DNA from: Nanosynbacter sp.
GTDB taxonomy: Bacteria; Patescibacteriota; Saccharimonadia; Saccharimonadales; Saccharimonadaceae
Assembly (NCBI GenBank): GCA_015257665.1
Contig: JABZJS010000002.1
Span: 62,001 to 126,000 of the forward strand
Reading direction: 5' to 3'
Length of the DNA stretch: 64,000 nt
Each line of letters starts with the position of its first letter. Position 1 is the stretch's first letter. Position numbers and translations under genes: made by a program. Of the stretch, positions 50,773 through 58,028 are shown one piece after another. The notes below the pieces were generated by a model that saw only the letters and a program-made list of their open reading frames with translations, did not search any database and had not been told where the DNA came from.

Positions 50773-50892
50773 GTGAATGCCGACTCTTGTAATATTCTTG
50801 AGGAGAAAGCGGCGGGGAAGAGAGCTACGAAAATTGGTAGGCAGCTCTTTGTGGATTCAATAGAAGAAGCGTTATATAACGATAAATTTTAA
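50773..50892 (+). CDS. Possible small ORF or gene remnant
   Basis: A frame opening after TGA, with GTG at 50773, codes for 39 residues ending EEKAAGKRATKIGRQLFVDS and then EEALYNDKF before TAA. The sequence looks protein-like but has no ribosome-binding site. It may be the 3' remnant of a lost gene. The remaining intergenic DNA (50658-50918) shows nothing else. Confidence 0.25.
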   Translation: MNADSCNILEEKAAGKRATKIGRQLFVDSIEEALYNDKF

Positions 50893-50918
50893 GACGCTTA
50901 ATTGCGAGAGCGTAGATA

Positions 50919-51350
50919 TTAGTTAGCCTGTCGAAGACGCTGGCAGCGTGGGCAAATCCCTTGAATTTCGAACGTGTGCGAGGGCTCGGCGAGGTGATAA
51001 GCCTGGGCGATTGCCGCGATTAACCGCTCAATCTCTTCATTCTCGACAATATCAATCACCCGCCCACAGCGGCGGCACGTTGCGTGGTGATGATGACGAA
51101 TAAAGACATCGGTCAGCTCGAGCTGGTACTTCCAGCCAATCGGTAGTCGCTGGGCAATGCCAAGCTGCTCAAACAGCTCTACGCAGCGGTACACACTCAC
51201 GCGGTCGGCCACGGCAGTGTACTCGGCAAGCTGGCGCATCGTGCATGGCCCGTGCTGGTAGAGAGCACAAAATACTGCCCGCCGCACAGTAGTTACGCGG
51301 TAATGACGTTGGCGCAAGATAGTGGCAAATAGTTTGAGCGAATCATCCAT
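50919..51350 (-). CDS. Fur-family metalloregulator, probably Zur
   Basis: 143 residues from ATG 51350. TATACT (51365-51360) lies 9 nt upstream. An N-terminal winged helix (LRQRHYRVTTVRRAVFCALY; MRQLAEYTAVADRVSVYRCVELFEQLG) is followed by a dimerisation domain. It carries a four-His run (86-89) and two CxxC pairs (Cys92/95, Cys133/136), the structural zinc site of the family. Divergence from an SDR gene and a His-rich COG0523 GTPase gene favours zinc as the signal; iron (Fur) or peroxide (PerR) sensing is not excluded. It probably represses its own promoter through the palindrome at 51370-51392. Confidence 0.88.
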   Translation of the reverse strand: MDDSLKLFATILRQRHYRVTTVRRAVFCALYQHGPCTMRQLAEYTAVADRVSVYRCVELFEQLGIAQRLPIGWKYQLELTDVFIRHHHHATCRRCGRVIDIVENEEIERLIAAIAQAYHLAEPSHTFEIQGICPRCQRLRQAN

Positions 51351-51359
51351 ATGAGCAAT

Positions 51360-51413
51360 AGTATAGCACTTATTGCAACAAATTTGCAATAACCTAAGAA
51401 TCTCTCGTATCAT
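51360..51413. promoter_or_regulatory. Divergent promoters sharing one palindromic -35
   Basis: TTGCAA at 51384-51389 reads the same on both strands. Plus: TTGCAA, 18 nt, TATCAT (51408-51413), 7 nt to ATG 51421. Minus: TTGCAA, 18 nt, TATACT (51365-51360), 9 nt to ATG 51350. Both products would be leaderless. Confidence 0.6.
51370..51392. promoter_or_regulatory. Zur/Fur-type operator
   Basis: Perfect inverted repeat TTATTGCAA (51370-51378), 5-nt spacer, TTGCAATAA (51384-51392), between the regulator gene and the SDR gene. It covers the shared -35, so binding would block both directions. Confidence 0.65.
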
Positions 51414-51420
51414 ACGACCC

Positions 51421-52299
51421 ATGACACAGCAACCACTTATTATGATCACTGGCGCAAAAGTGACGCCAGCCAAACGGCACTTTACCTCACAGTTTGGACA
51501 AATCGAGTATCTGACCTATCAAGGACGGCACTATAAAATGAACGCTGCCGCTGGCGTTGTGAAGCAGCTCGCTGGGCAGTATGAGCTTTTGGTCGTAGGA
51601 TACCAACCAGATGATGCAGCACTCTTTGCCGAGACGTGCGGCCTACCAACCGACCGCTTTATCCCAGCTGACCTGCGCCGCGCAGCTGACATCGAGCGGA
51701 CCGCGAGCCAGGCAGCAGCTCTCCAGCAAGAGCTAGGTGTACCACTCTATGTTGTACACTATGGCGGGGCATCAGATACCAAGGCGGCATTGCCGCACAA
51801 TAGCCTCCTTGCCCATACCTGGGATATGGAGGCGGCGGCTATCCCTGATTTGGTAGAAAATAATTGCGTCACATTAGTCAAACTGTTGCAGACACTGCGT
51901 CAGCACGAGGTATTTGCCCGCCAACCATACACCAAGGTTATAAGCATCACGGCCGCGGCAGCGGTGCGCGCCAAGGCTCATCTTGGCTTAGATGTAGCCC
52001 AGAAAGCAGCTGGCCATGGCTTGCTGCGCTCAATAGCCCTCGATCTTACGCCAGAGAATATCTTTATCACTGAGATTATGCCGGGTAGCACCGATACTGG
52101 ATTTTTTGACAACGACTACACAATGGATGAGGCGATCCGCGTCACGCGCGACCTTGGCTATGACAAAACGCCAGAGACGTATCCACTCTTTACAGCTGAG
52201 CAAATCGGTGATGCGGTGAAGTATGTCATCACTGCGCAGTGCAATGTGCGCGAGATAGCCCTCTTGCCGTATGGACAGTTCCCGCATCTTGGCGCGTAG
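51421..52299 (+). CDS. Short-chain dehydrogenase/reductase-like protein
   Basis: 292 residues from ATG 51421. The fold resembles SDR enzymes: an N-terminal IMITGAKVTPAKRH strand-turn where the glycine motif is degenerate, LYVVHYGGASDT in the NAG position, a region ending VISITAAAA, and EIMPGSTDTGFF like the PG-motif loop. The usual YxxxK is not clear: AHLGLDVAQKAAGHGLLRSIALDL has the Lys but no evident Tyr. It may bind a nucleotide without classic catalysis. Placement beside the Zur-like operator suggests regulation by metal status. Confidence 0.65.
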   Translation: MTQQPLIMITGAKVTPAKRHFTSQFGQIEYLTYQGRHYKMNAAAGVVKQLAGQYELLVVGYQPDDAALFAETCGLPTDRFIPADLRRAADIERTASQAAALQQELGVPLYVVHYGGASDTKAALPHNSLLAHTWDMEAAAIPDLVENNCVTLVKLLQTLRQHEVFARQPYTKVISITAAAAVRAKAHLGLDVAQKAAGHGLLRSIALDLTPENIFITEIMPGSTDTGFFDNDYTMDEAIRVTRDLGYDKTPETYPLFTAEQIGDAVKYVITAQCNVREIALLPYGQFPHLGA

Positions 52300-52426
52300 G
52301 TGGCTATGCGTGTGGCTTTGCGCCCTTTGCTCTGTAATAAACCTGCAATACTCGTGGTACAGCATTATAAAGAGTGGTGTTGCGGGGGTTACTAACACAT
52401 AATAAGAATAATCATAAGGAGAAACA

Positions 52427-54055
52427 ATGGAAAAATATAAACAGACACCATCGAATGATCATTCGCTTGAAGTGCTCGGGGTGCTTGGGCCGCTCGGTGC
52501 AGGTAAAACGACAACGCTCAACCAGCTGATCGAACGTGTACCGCTCGATACAAGCTACGCAGTTGTGGTAAATGACGTCGGCCAGGACAATGTAGATGCG
52601 AGGCGGATTGCTCAGCACCCAGCTAATCGTAGTGAGCAAATTATTCCTCTTACGGCGGGTTGCATTGGCTGCTCGGATGCAACGCAGTTCCAGGCGGCGC
52701 TCGACCGTGTGCGCGATGCTGGGGTAGACATGCTCTTTATTGAGCCGACCGGGATTGCGCCAGGGACGGAGATCGCTGAGGTGGTAAGCTCAAGTGGCTA
52801 TGATTTCTCGGCCCTTGCCTTGGTTAACGCACGAACAGCATCACGCGACATGCATTATCAAGTGCTACCGAGCCAATTGGCGGTGGCAGACATTGTTGGT
52901 ATAACGCACGCTCCAGATGATAGAACAGCACTCACGGTGATCGATTCTGTGCTCGAGCAATTACCTGTCTTGCCACCCGAGGTAGCTGTTGAGCTGATTC
53001 GCCCAGGCAGTACAGACTATGCAGAGGTGCTGGCGAGATTGCGCGGTGTAGAGCGGCAACTCCATCTTGGCCAGCGAGCAGTTGCCCAGGTGTGCGGCAG
53101 CCACTGTCATGATCATCACCATCACAGCCATAGCCATTGCGATCACGATCACAACGTAAGTGCACAATCATTTGCTTTGCGTGGTGATGTTACCTCCGCA
53201 CAGCTGCGCGAGCTCCTTATGCCACTCACCCAAGACTCGAGCGCGCCACTCCTGCGGGCTAAGGGTGTGGCAGCAGGCAAGCGCTTCGACCTCGTGGGTG
53301 ATGAGTGGAATGAGCAACCTGAGCCAGAAGGTGCGCCGCGTATCAATGTGATATTTGGTGGGCATATGCCGCAGCATGTGGCGACAACAATGCAAGCGTT
53401 TGCCTGTCAGGAGGCGATGATGGTGCAAGGAACGAAGAAAGACATCGTTGCTTCGGTGCGTGAGCTGCCGCTGGCTGACCGCATTGCGATTATCGAGCAG
53501 CGAGTCCAGCAATACCCCACACCGATTAGCCCCGTGCATGGTGAGTTAATCACTGATTGTGAAGCAGATGAAGGATACGAAATTGCCTTTTGGCGTCAGT
53601 CTGATGATATTCCGGATAATATCAAGCGCCAAGCTCTGGAGCACTATCTGGTGTTTCGCCTAGCCGGTCTGAGTGAGCTGCAAACGCACCCTGAAGCGAT
53701 TGCGCATGATGACGAAAAGCGTGCTTATTGGCAGCGGCGCTATGGTGCAACGCTCGGCTGGAACTACTACCATCTCACCGATATGATCGACCCAGCTATA
53801 CAACAGCGTATAACGGCCGCGCAGCCAGCTCAGCTGCTGTGTGAAGGGTTCTTGGCGCTCGAGCGTCTTACCTTTGACGAAGGCAGGGCAGAGGAAAAGC
53901 CAGAATTTGTCAGTGCGGTGCTGCGTGCGGCGCTGGCAGCAGAAGATGTAACCAGCGAGCAATGCCAGGCGGTACTGCACCATGGCCAGCTCCTTTCGGC
54001 GCAGCATCCAGAGTATGCACAGCGGTGGCAACAAGCAGCTGCTTCTTTTGAGTGA
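52427..54055 (+). CDS. COG0523 (CobW/ZNG1-like) GTPase with His-rich metal-binding loop
   Basis: 542 residues with AAGGAGAA before the ATG. Walker A GPLGAGKTTT (21-30), VVNDVGQDNVD, the metal motif GCIGC (Cys79 and Cys82; the middle Cys of CxCC is Gly), FIEPTGIAP, and a His/Asp/Cys cluster at ~226-243 (HCHDHHHHSHSHCDHDHN). A C-terminal domain begins near 300 (RINVIFGGHMPQHV), and the last ~150 residues extend beyond typical members. COG0523 GTPases deliver zinc or other metals to client enzymes under limitation. Zur control is inferred from the upstream regulator. It lies 127 nt after the SDR gene; co-transcription is uncertain. Confidence 0.9.
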   Translation: MEKYKQTPSNDHSLEVLGVLGPLGAGKTTTLNQLIERVPLDTSYAVVVNDVGQDNVDARRIAQHPANRSEQIIPLTAGCIGCSDATQFQAALDRVRDAGVDMLFIEPTGIAPGTEIAEVVSSSGYDFSALALVNARTASRDMHYQVLPSQLAVADIVGITHAPDDRTALTVIDSVLEQLPVLPPEVAVELIRPGSTDYAEVLARLRGVERQLHLGQRAVAQVCGSHCHDHHHHSHSHCDHDHNVSAQSFALRGDVTSAQLRELLMPLTQDSSAPLLRAKGVAAGKRFDLVGDEWNEQPEPEGAPRINVIFGGHMPQHVATTMQAFACQEAMMVQGTKKDIVASVRELPLADRIAIIEQRVQQYPTPISPVHGELITDCEADEGYEIAFWRQSDDIPDNIKRQALEHYLVFRLAGLSELQTHPEAIAHDDEKRAYWQRRYGATLGWNYYHLTDMIDPAIQQRITAAQPAQLLCEGFLALERLTFDEGRAEEKPEFVSAVLRAALAAEDVTSEQCQAVLHHGQLLSAQHPEYAQRWQQAAASFE

Positions 54056-54268
54056 GTCTTATAAAGACACCATCTCATACCTCTTCCGCTATTCTTTCCT
54101 CTAAGCCGTGTAAGAGCAAATACCCCTCTAGAGTAGAGTCTCGTATTCTAGAGAATAAAGCTGGCCAAGACTCATTGCGCGTTCGTGTACTCCACCCAAA
54201 TGGAGTAATAAGGAGATAAGCTGGCGCTGAGATAGCTAGAGCGTAAGGACTTGGCACACTATCAAGGT
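54056..54268. other. Intergenic region without a supported gene
   Basis: 213 nt between convergent genes. A GTCTT/AAGAC inverted repeat (~54058) and a CTAGA-rich stretch near 54128-54153 are visible; no T-run terminator or RNA gene was recognised. Confidence 0.35.
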
Positions 54269-54730
54269 TTAGCGGCGGAATATATCAAAAAACACACCAA
54301 ATAGCCCAGTTAGCATCGTTTGCTCGACACAGTAGGGCTGAATGATCGATAGCAAGGTCTGTGGATCCGTCTGCTGGGGTAGTTCCAGATATCGGTCAAG
54401 CGCGTACAGTGAGAATTGATACCGATGTGTGCCAAATGGCGGTTGTGGCCCACCCCAACCTGGCGTGCCCCAGCTTGTGATACCCTCAATAGCCCCGTCG
54501 GGCAGACTCGTGCTCGTGAGTTCTGTCGTGGTTGCTGGTATATTCCAGGCTGTCCAGTGGTAGAATCCGGTGCGACCTGGTGCATCAGGGTCATGGCAGA
54601 TGAGCACGAGGCTCTGTGCCGAGGTTGGCACATTGGCAATAGCAAGCGGTGGCCGCTGGTTACCGCCGAATCGCGAGTAGTGCTTAGGGATCTTGCTGTT
54701 GTCTTCAAAAGCAGCGCTCGATAGTTTCAT
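54269..54730 (-). CDS. PEBP-family protein (YbhB/YbcL, Raf-kinase-inhibitor-like)
   Basis: 153 residues. Family motifs: LSSAAFEDNSKIPKHYSR, SLVLICHDPDAPGRTGFYHWTAWNIP and GWGGPQPPFGTHRYQFSLYALD, including the DPDAP and GPxPPxGxHRY anion-binding loop residues. These small proteins bind phosphorylated or anionic ligands; the bacterial role is not settled. A -10-like TATGCT (54742-54737) lies 6 nt before the ATG, so the message should be leaderless. Confidence 0.92.
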   Translation of the reverse strand: MKLSSAAFEDNSKIPKHYSRFGGNQRPPLAIANVPTSAQSLVLICHDPDAPGRTGFYHWTAWNIPATTTELTSTSLPDGAIEGITSWGTPGWGGPQPPFGTHRYQFSLYALDRYLELPQQTDPQTLLSIIQPYCVEQTMLTGLFGVFFDIFRR

Positions 54731-54736
54731 ATTACG

Positions 54737-54742
54737 AGCATA
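54737..54742 (-). promoter_or_regulatory. -10 box of the PEBP gene (leaderless)
   Basis: TATGCT on the minus strand, 6 nt before ATG 54730. Confidence 0.5.
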
Positions 54743-54788
54743 GCACAGGCTGGTCAGGAAAGGCTATTGTCGACCGCCAGCTTTCCAG

Positions 54789-56933
54789 CTACGGGTAGTG
54801 AAAACGGACCCGACCATCCTGGACGCTAACATGTGCGAGATCGCCATCGTGTAGCCTATTGTCGATCAGCTCGAGCGCCAGCGGGTCAAGAATACGCTTT
54901 TGCACCAAGCGCTTGAGCGGCCGAGCACCGAAGCTCGGGTCGTAGCCATCCCGCGCTAGCATGTCGCGGACGCTCTCGTCAAACGCCAGCGTGATATCGC
55001 GGCTGTCTTTGACTTGGCGGGCAACACGCTCGAGCTGCACGTCAACGATGGCCCGCATGGCTTGCTCGTGAATACGGTCGAAGATCACGATATCGTCGAT
55101 GCGGTTGAGGAATTCTGGACGGAAATGCTGACGCAGTACCTCGAGCATTTTATTGTCCAGCATAGACAGGTCACTACCACTAAAGTCCATAATCATCTGC
55201 GAGCCAACATTGCTCGTCATGATGATAATGGTGTTACTAAAGTCAATCGTCCGGCCTTGGCCATCAGTCAGACGACCATCGTCTAATACCTGTAAGAGCA
55301 CATTAAAGACGTCGGGGTGGGCCTTCTCGATTTCATCAAACAGTACCACGCTGTAGGGGCGGCGGCGCACCGCTTCGGTGAGTTGCCCACCTTGGTCGTA
55401 GCCAACGTAGCCTGGTGGCGAGCCAATCAGGCGGGCTACGGCGTGACGCTCCATGTATTCGCTCATATCGATGCGGATCATGGCATGCTCGTCGTCGAAT
55501 AATTCGCGGCACAGGCTGCGGGCTACCTCTGTTTTCCCAACCCCAGTTGGGCCAAGGAAGAGGAAGGAGCCAATTGGCCGATTGGTATCGGCGAGGCCAG
55601 CGCGTGAACGGCGAATAGCGCTCGCCACGGCAGCCACGGCGCGATCTTGGCCAATCACTTGGCGGCTGATTGAGTCTTCAAGCTTGGTTAATTTACTCGA
55701 TTCACTTTCCATCAGTCGCTCTACGGGAATACCCGTCCAGCGCGCCACCACACTGGCGATATCGTCGGGTGTGACTTCTTCACGTAGTAAGCGGTCGGCT
55801 GGTGGGATGGCCGCCAGTTCTTGGCGAGCGCTCGCCAACTTTTTCTCGAGCTCTGGCATATCGCCATATTTGATACGGCTCGCGGTGGCGAGATCCGCAT
55901 CGCGCTCAGCGATTTCTAGTTGTGAGCGCAGACTATCCATTTTTTCGGCAGCGGTGTTGACGGTCTGGAGGATGTCCTTTTCGTGCTGCCATTTGGTGTC
56001 GATGACATCAGCTTTGGCTCGGAGGTCAGCGATCTGCTGCTTGATTTCTGCTTTGCGGGCCTTGGCGTGCTCGGATTTGTCTTTTTTGAGCGCGGCCTCT
56101 TCAATCTCTAGCTGTAAACGGCGGTTATTGAGCCGATCCAGACTAATCGGCACGCTCTCCAGCTGCATCTTGAGAGCGCTGGTTGCTTCATCTAAGAGAT
56201 CAACCGCCTTATCGGGCAAAAAGCGATCAGGTAAGTAGCGAGTAGAGAGTCGCGCCGCTGCTACGATCGCATCATCAGCAATCTTGACGCCGTGGTGGAC
56301 TTCGTACTTTTCCTTTAAGCCACGCAAGATCGCGATGGTGTCGTCAAAGCTTGGCTCACCGACATAGACTGGCTGAAAGCGCCGTTCCAGCGCCGCGTCT
56401 TTTTCGACATGCTGGCGGTACTCAGCTAGCGTGGTGGCACCAATCATGTGGAGTTTACCGCGCGCCAGGGCAGGTTTGAGCATATTACCAGCGTCCATAC
56501 TGCCTTCGCCTTTGCCAGCGCCGACCATAGTGTGAATTTCATCGACGAAGAGGATGATCTCGCCAGCAGCCTCCTCAACCTCTTTCAATACGCCTTTGAG
56601 GCGCTCTTCAAATTGACCACGAAAGCTTGCGCCTGCCAGTAAGCTGGAGATTTCCAGACTGATGAGCCGTTTATCCTGCAGCGACGCCGGTACGTTGCCC
56701 TTAACAATGCGCTGTGCGAGCGCCTCAACGATGGCGGTTTTACCGACACCTGGCTCACCGATCAGTACAGGGTTATTTTTGGTGCGCCGGCTGAGGATCT
56801 GCATGGTGCGGCGAATCTCTTCGTCTCGGCCGATCACTGGGTCGAGTTTACCCTCACGCGCCAGAGCGGTTAGGTCGGTGCCAAATTGCTCGAGAGGCTT
56901 TTGGTTACTTTGTTGATTCATGGTTGGTGGCAT
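54789..56933 (-). CDS. clpB: ClpB disaggregase lacking the N-terminal domain
   Basis: 714 residues against ~860 normally. It starts directly before NBD1 ([20 protein letters not shown]), so the ~150-residue substrate-binding N domain is absent, as in the short ClpB isoforms of other bacteria. NBD1 Walker A is GEPGVGKT and Walker B ILFVDEIH. The middle coiled-coil domain spans ~285-400. NBD2 has [32 protein letters not shown], the sensor arginines and FGARPLKR. It works with DnaK to dissolve aggregates. AAGGAGGG precedes ATG 56933. A CIRCE element upstream indicates HrcA-type heat-shock control. Confidence 0.95.
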   Translation of the reverse strand: MPPTMNQQSNQKPLEQFGTDLTALAREGKLDPVIGRDEEIRRTMQILSRRTKNNPVLIGEPGVGKTAIVEALAQRIVKGNVPASLQDKRLISLEISSLLAGASFRGQFEERLKGVLKEVEEAAGEIILFVDEIHTMVGAGKGEGSMDAGNMLKPALARGKLHMIGATTLAEYRQHVEKDAALERRFQPVYVGEPSFDDTIAILRGLKEKYEVHHGVKIADDAIVAAARLSTRYLPDRFLPDKAVDLLDEATSALKMQLESVPISLDRLNNRRLQLEIEEAALKKDKSEHAKARKAEIKQQIADLRAKADVIDTKWQHEKDILQTVNTAAEKMDSLRSQLEIAERDADLATASRIKYGDMPELEKKLASARQELAAIPPADRLLREEVTPDDIASVVARWTGIPVERLMESESSKLTKLEDSISRQVIGQDRAVAAVASAIRRSRAGLADTNRPIGSFLFLGPTGVGKTEVARSLCRELFDDEHAMIRIDMSEYMERHAVARLIGSPPGYVGYDQGGQLTEAVRRRPYSVVLFDEIEKAHPDVFNVLLQVLDDGRLTDGQGRTIDFSNTIIIMTSNVGSQMIMDFSGSDLSMLDNKMLEVLRQHFRPEFLNRIDDIVIFDRIHEQAMRAIVDVQLERVARQVKDSRDITLAFDESVRDMLARDGYDPSFGARPLKRLVQKRILDPLALELIDNRLHDGDLAHVSVQDGRVRFHYP

Positions 56934-57069
56934 ATATCCCTCCTTGTGATAATATATTAGCTTAGTTTTGAGCGGGGCAGTGTAAGCCCAAGTGTCAACA
57001 TAATAGAAAAATAACGAGTGGCCAAATAGGTCGTGAGAAAAGGTGTTAGCCTAGTACTATGCTAGCAAA

Positions 57070-57096
57070 TTAGCACTCTCGGTGCAAGAGTGCTAA
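57070..57096. promoter_or_regulatory. CIRCE element (HrcA operator)
   Basis: TTAGCACTC (57070-57078), 9-nt spacer, GAGTGCTAA (57088-57096): an exact match to the CIRCE consensus. It lies 137 nt upstream of clpB and 127 nt upstream of the YhhN start, so it controls clpB and possibly both genes. hrcA itself is not in the window. Confidence 0.9.
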
Positions 57097-57222
57097 CTAC
57101 TTTTGAGAGACGCTAAACGGCTTATGATGAGAGAAACAGTATGTGACACAAAGAAGCGATACATAATGCAGACTGCCAGACAACCCTTGCGTGCGATAGA
57201 TATGATGATATACCATAGAATT

Positions 57223-57939
57223 ATGAAACCGATACGATTTATAGTCGCTCTTTGGCCGGCGCTTCTCTGCGCGGCGATATGGCAGTTGCTTCAGTTTGCA
57301 CCAGCAGACCAGTGGTGGTGGCTGCAAAAAGTGACCGATCCACTAACGACAACGCTTATCATATATGCCACCTGGCGGTATAGTGATCGGCAGCAATCGA
57401 CGACACGGCTCCTTCTCACAGCACTTGTGCTGTTTGTCATGGCTGGCTCAGTGATGGCATTCTTGCCTTTCGCGTATTTTATTGTTGGGCTTGGGGTGTT
57501 TTTACTGGCACATCTGGTGCTTTGCGTGATCAATCTACAGCGGCTTGCCTGTGCGCGGCGGGCTGGTAAACGCTGGCATCACTACTGGACAGCAGTTGTG
57601 GCGGTGGGCTATATACTGCTAGCTGGCTTGGTAGTATATCGCACCATACCGCAGGCGGGGAGTGCTATCTTGGCTGGGGCGATGGGAACTTATGCAGTAG
57701 TGATTGCGGTCATGGCAACAAGTGCGGCAGTAGCTGCTCGGACAGGCTATCAGCTACGGTGGTGGTGGGCGGCTCTTGGCGGTGCGATGCTGGCTGCCTC
57801 AGACGCGCTTTTAGCGCTGCGATTATTTGCAGGTATGTCGGAACCATGGCTTGTCCATAGCATTATGCCGCTGTATTGGGGTGGTCTCGTCTGCTATGTC
57901 GCGGCAAGCCGACCAAAGGAGAATTCACTCGCGTCGTAA
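57223..57939 (+). CDS. YhhN-family membrane protein (lysoplasmalogenase-like)
   Basis: 238 residues from ATG 57223; upstream in-frame ATGs at 57103 and 57205 would extend into the promoter/CIRCE region. About eight hydrophobic helices. The family's polar motifs are recognisable in the second half, including GGAMLAASDALLALRLF and MPLYWGGLVCYVAAS. YhhN/TMEM86 members hydrolyse the vinyl-ether bond of lysoplasmalogens in animals; the bacterial substrate is unclear. It is divergent from clpB across the CIRCE site. Confidence 0.75.
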   Translation: MKPIRFIVALWPALLCAAIWQLLQFAPADQWWWLQKVTDPLTTTLIIYATWRYSDRQQSTTRLLLTALVLFVMAGSVMAFLPFAYFIVGLGVFLLAHLVLCVINLQRLACARRAGKRWHHYWTAVVAVGYILLAGLVVYRTIPQAGSAILAGAMGTYAVVIAVMATSAAVAARTGYQLRWWWAALGGAMLAASDALLALRLFAGMSEPWLVHSIMPLYWGGLVCYVAASRPKENSLAS

Positions 57940-58014
57940 ACGTAACGTGTTAAAGGTGTGAGAGACTCAGCTAACACTCTTAGTGCGAATCTAGTATCTT
58001 ACCAGTATACATGC

Positions 58015-58020
58015 TACAAT
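58015..58020 (+). promoter_or_regulatory. -10 box of uvrA (leaderless)
   Basis: Extended TGC-TACAAT, ending 8 nt before ATG 58029. Confidence 0.65.
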
Positions 58021-58028
58021 AAGACGAT

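Noticed and set aside
53096..53160. CRISPR-like or tandem repeat in the CAT/CAC-rich stretch
   Set aside because: It encodes the His-rich loop of the COG0523 GTPase; there are no spacers.
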